Made by a program: the position numbers and the translations under genes. From a bacterium (lineage in GTDB: Bacteria; Armatimonadota; Fimbriimonadia; Fimbriimonadales; JBAXQP01): a stretch of 6,665 bases of DNA. Positions 6,504-6,665 of this stretch are shown here, one piece after another (positions within the stretch are counted from its first letter, which is position 1; each line of letters opens with the position of its first letter). The stretch lies in assembly GCA_037131655.1 (NCBI GenBank), contig JBAXQP010000154.1, positions 1 through 6,665 of the forward strand, written 5' to 3'. The notes under the pieces were generated by a model. It saw only the letters and a list, made by a program, of their open reading frames with translations, was not told where the DNA came from and did not search any database.

Positions 6504-6665
6504 CTAGACCTCCTCAGAGGTGGTTAGTTTGACGAAACGCTTAACGCGAACCTTCGCGCTCCACTTCTTTTCAAACTCTTCAACAAACTTGCCCACCGAG
6601 AGTTTGTCATCTCGCCAATAGGCCTGATCCATAAGCGATTGTTGAGAGATCAAACCCTTTTCAAC
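6504..6665 (-). CDS. tsf: Elongation factor Ts, C-terminal end only (gene continues beyond the right edge)
   Basis: The minus strand is open from the window edge to a TAG at 6504-6506, giving 53 residues. The stretch SLMDQAYWRDDKLSVGKFVEE followed by KVRVKRFVKL matches the known EF-Ts end pattern, in which a Leu-x-(D/E)-Q-x-(F/Y/W)-x-(K/R)-(D/N)-D segment precedes an amphipathic helix and an (I/V)-x-V-(R/K)-R-F-x-(R/K) strand. EF-Ts exchanges GDP for GTP on EF-Tu during translation elongation. Its position directly before pyrH is the standard order (rpsB-tsf-pyrH-frr) and strengthens the call. The N-terminal UBA-like and core domains are outside the window. The last codons (Ser-Glu-Glu-Val-stop) double as the pyrH ribosome binding site. 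Confidence 0.9.
   Translation of the reverse strand, partial: VEKGLISQQSLMDQAYWRDDKLSVGKFVEEFEKKWSAKVRVKRFVKLTTSEEV
6509..6514 (-). promoter_or_regulatory. Ribosome binding site supporting the TTG start of pyrH
   Basis: AGGAGG on the minus strand, formed by the last Glu-Glu codons of tsf, is 6 nt before the TTG at 6502. The strong match compensates for a weak start codon. No ATG or GTG in this frame lies between the upstream stop and the conserved KLSGE motif. Confidence 0.8.

Overview
The window looks like a piece of bacterial chromosome of moderate GC. It is packed with housekeeping genes on the minus strand and has two membrane-protein genes on the plus strand. The minus-strand order, read from the right edge leftwards, is tsf (3' end only), pyrH, frr, uppS, dxr, rseP. 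This is the widely conserved translation / isoprenoid / envelope cluster found across many phyla. The sequence does not fix the taxonomy. The uppS-before-dxr order, an RseP with a single PDZ domain and the lack of cdsA at its usual place argue against a typical gammaproteobacterium. Beyond that any phylum name would be a guess.

Layout. Positions 1-516 (+) hold the C-terminal part of a polytopic membrane protein that resembles a GT-C type glycosyltransferase. Positions 504-2099 (+) hold a second, complete 531-residue multi-pass protein of similar architecture, whose start overlaps the first gene by 13 nt. A 37-bp convergent gap (2100-2136) with a modest hairpin separates these from the minus-strand operon. 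The operon then reads rseP (2137-3198), dxr (3228-4412), uppS (4412-5200), frr (5200-5757), pyrH (5750-6502) and the tsf 3' end (6504-6665).

How the genes work together. EF-Ts and ribosome recycling factor serve elongation and recycling in translation. PyrH makes UDP for RNA and for UDP-sugar precursors of the wall. Dxr commits carbon to the MEP isoprenoid pathway, and UppS makes the C55 lipid carrier from its products. RseP is an intramembrane protease of the envelope. Apart from the 29-bp dxr-rseP gap, the cistrons overlap or are spaced by one base, and several Shine-Dalgarno sequences lie inside the last codons of the preceding gene, so coupled translation is likely. The two plus-strand proteins could plausibly use polyprenyl-phosphate-linked sugars, but their substrates cannot be read from the sequence.

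I found no RNA gene, CRISPR array, insertion sequence, prophage or defence system, and no clear new biological system. The points most worth a second look are a 14-bp tandem duplication at the dxr/rseP junction, a G8 tract in the coding strand of rseP, the missing cdsA, and the unassigned pair of GT-C-like proteins.
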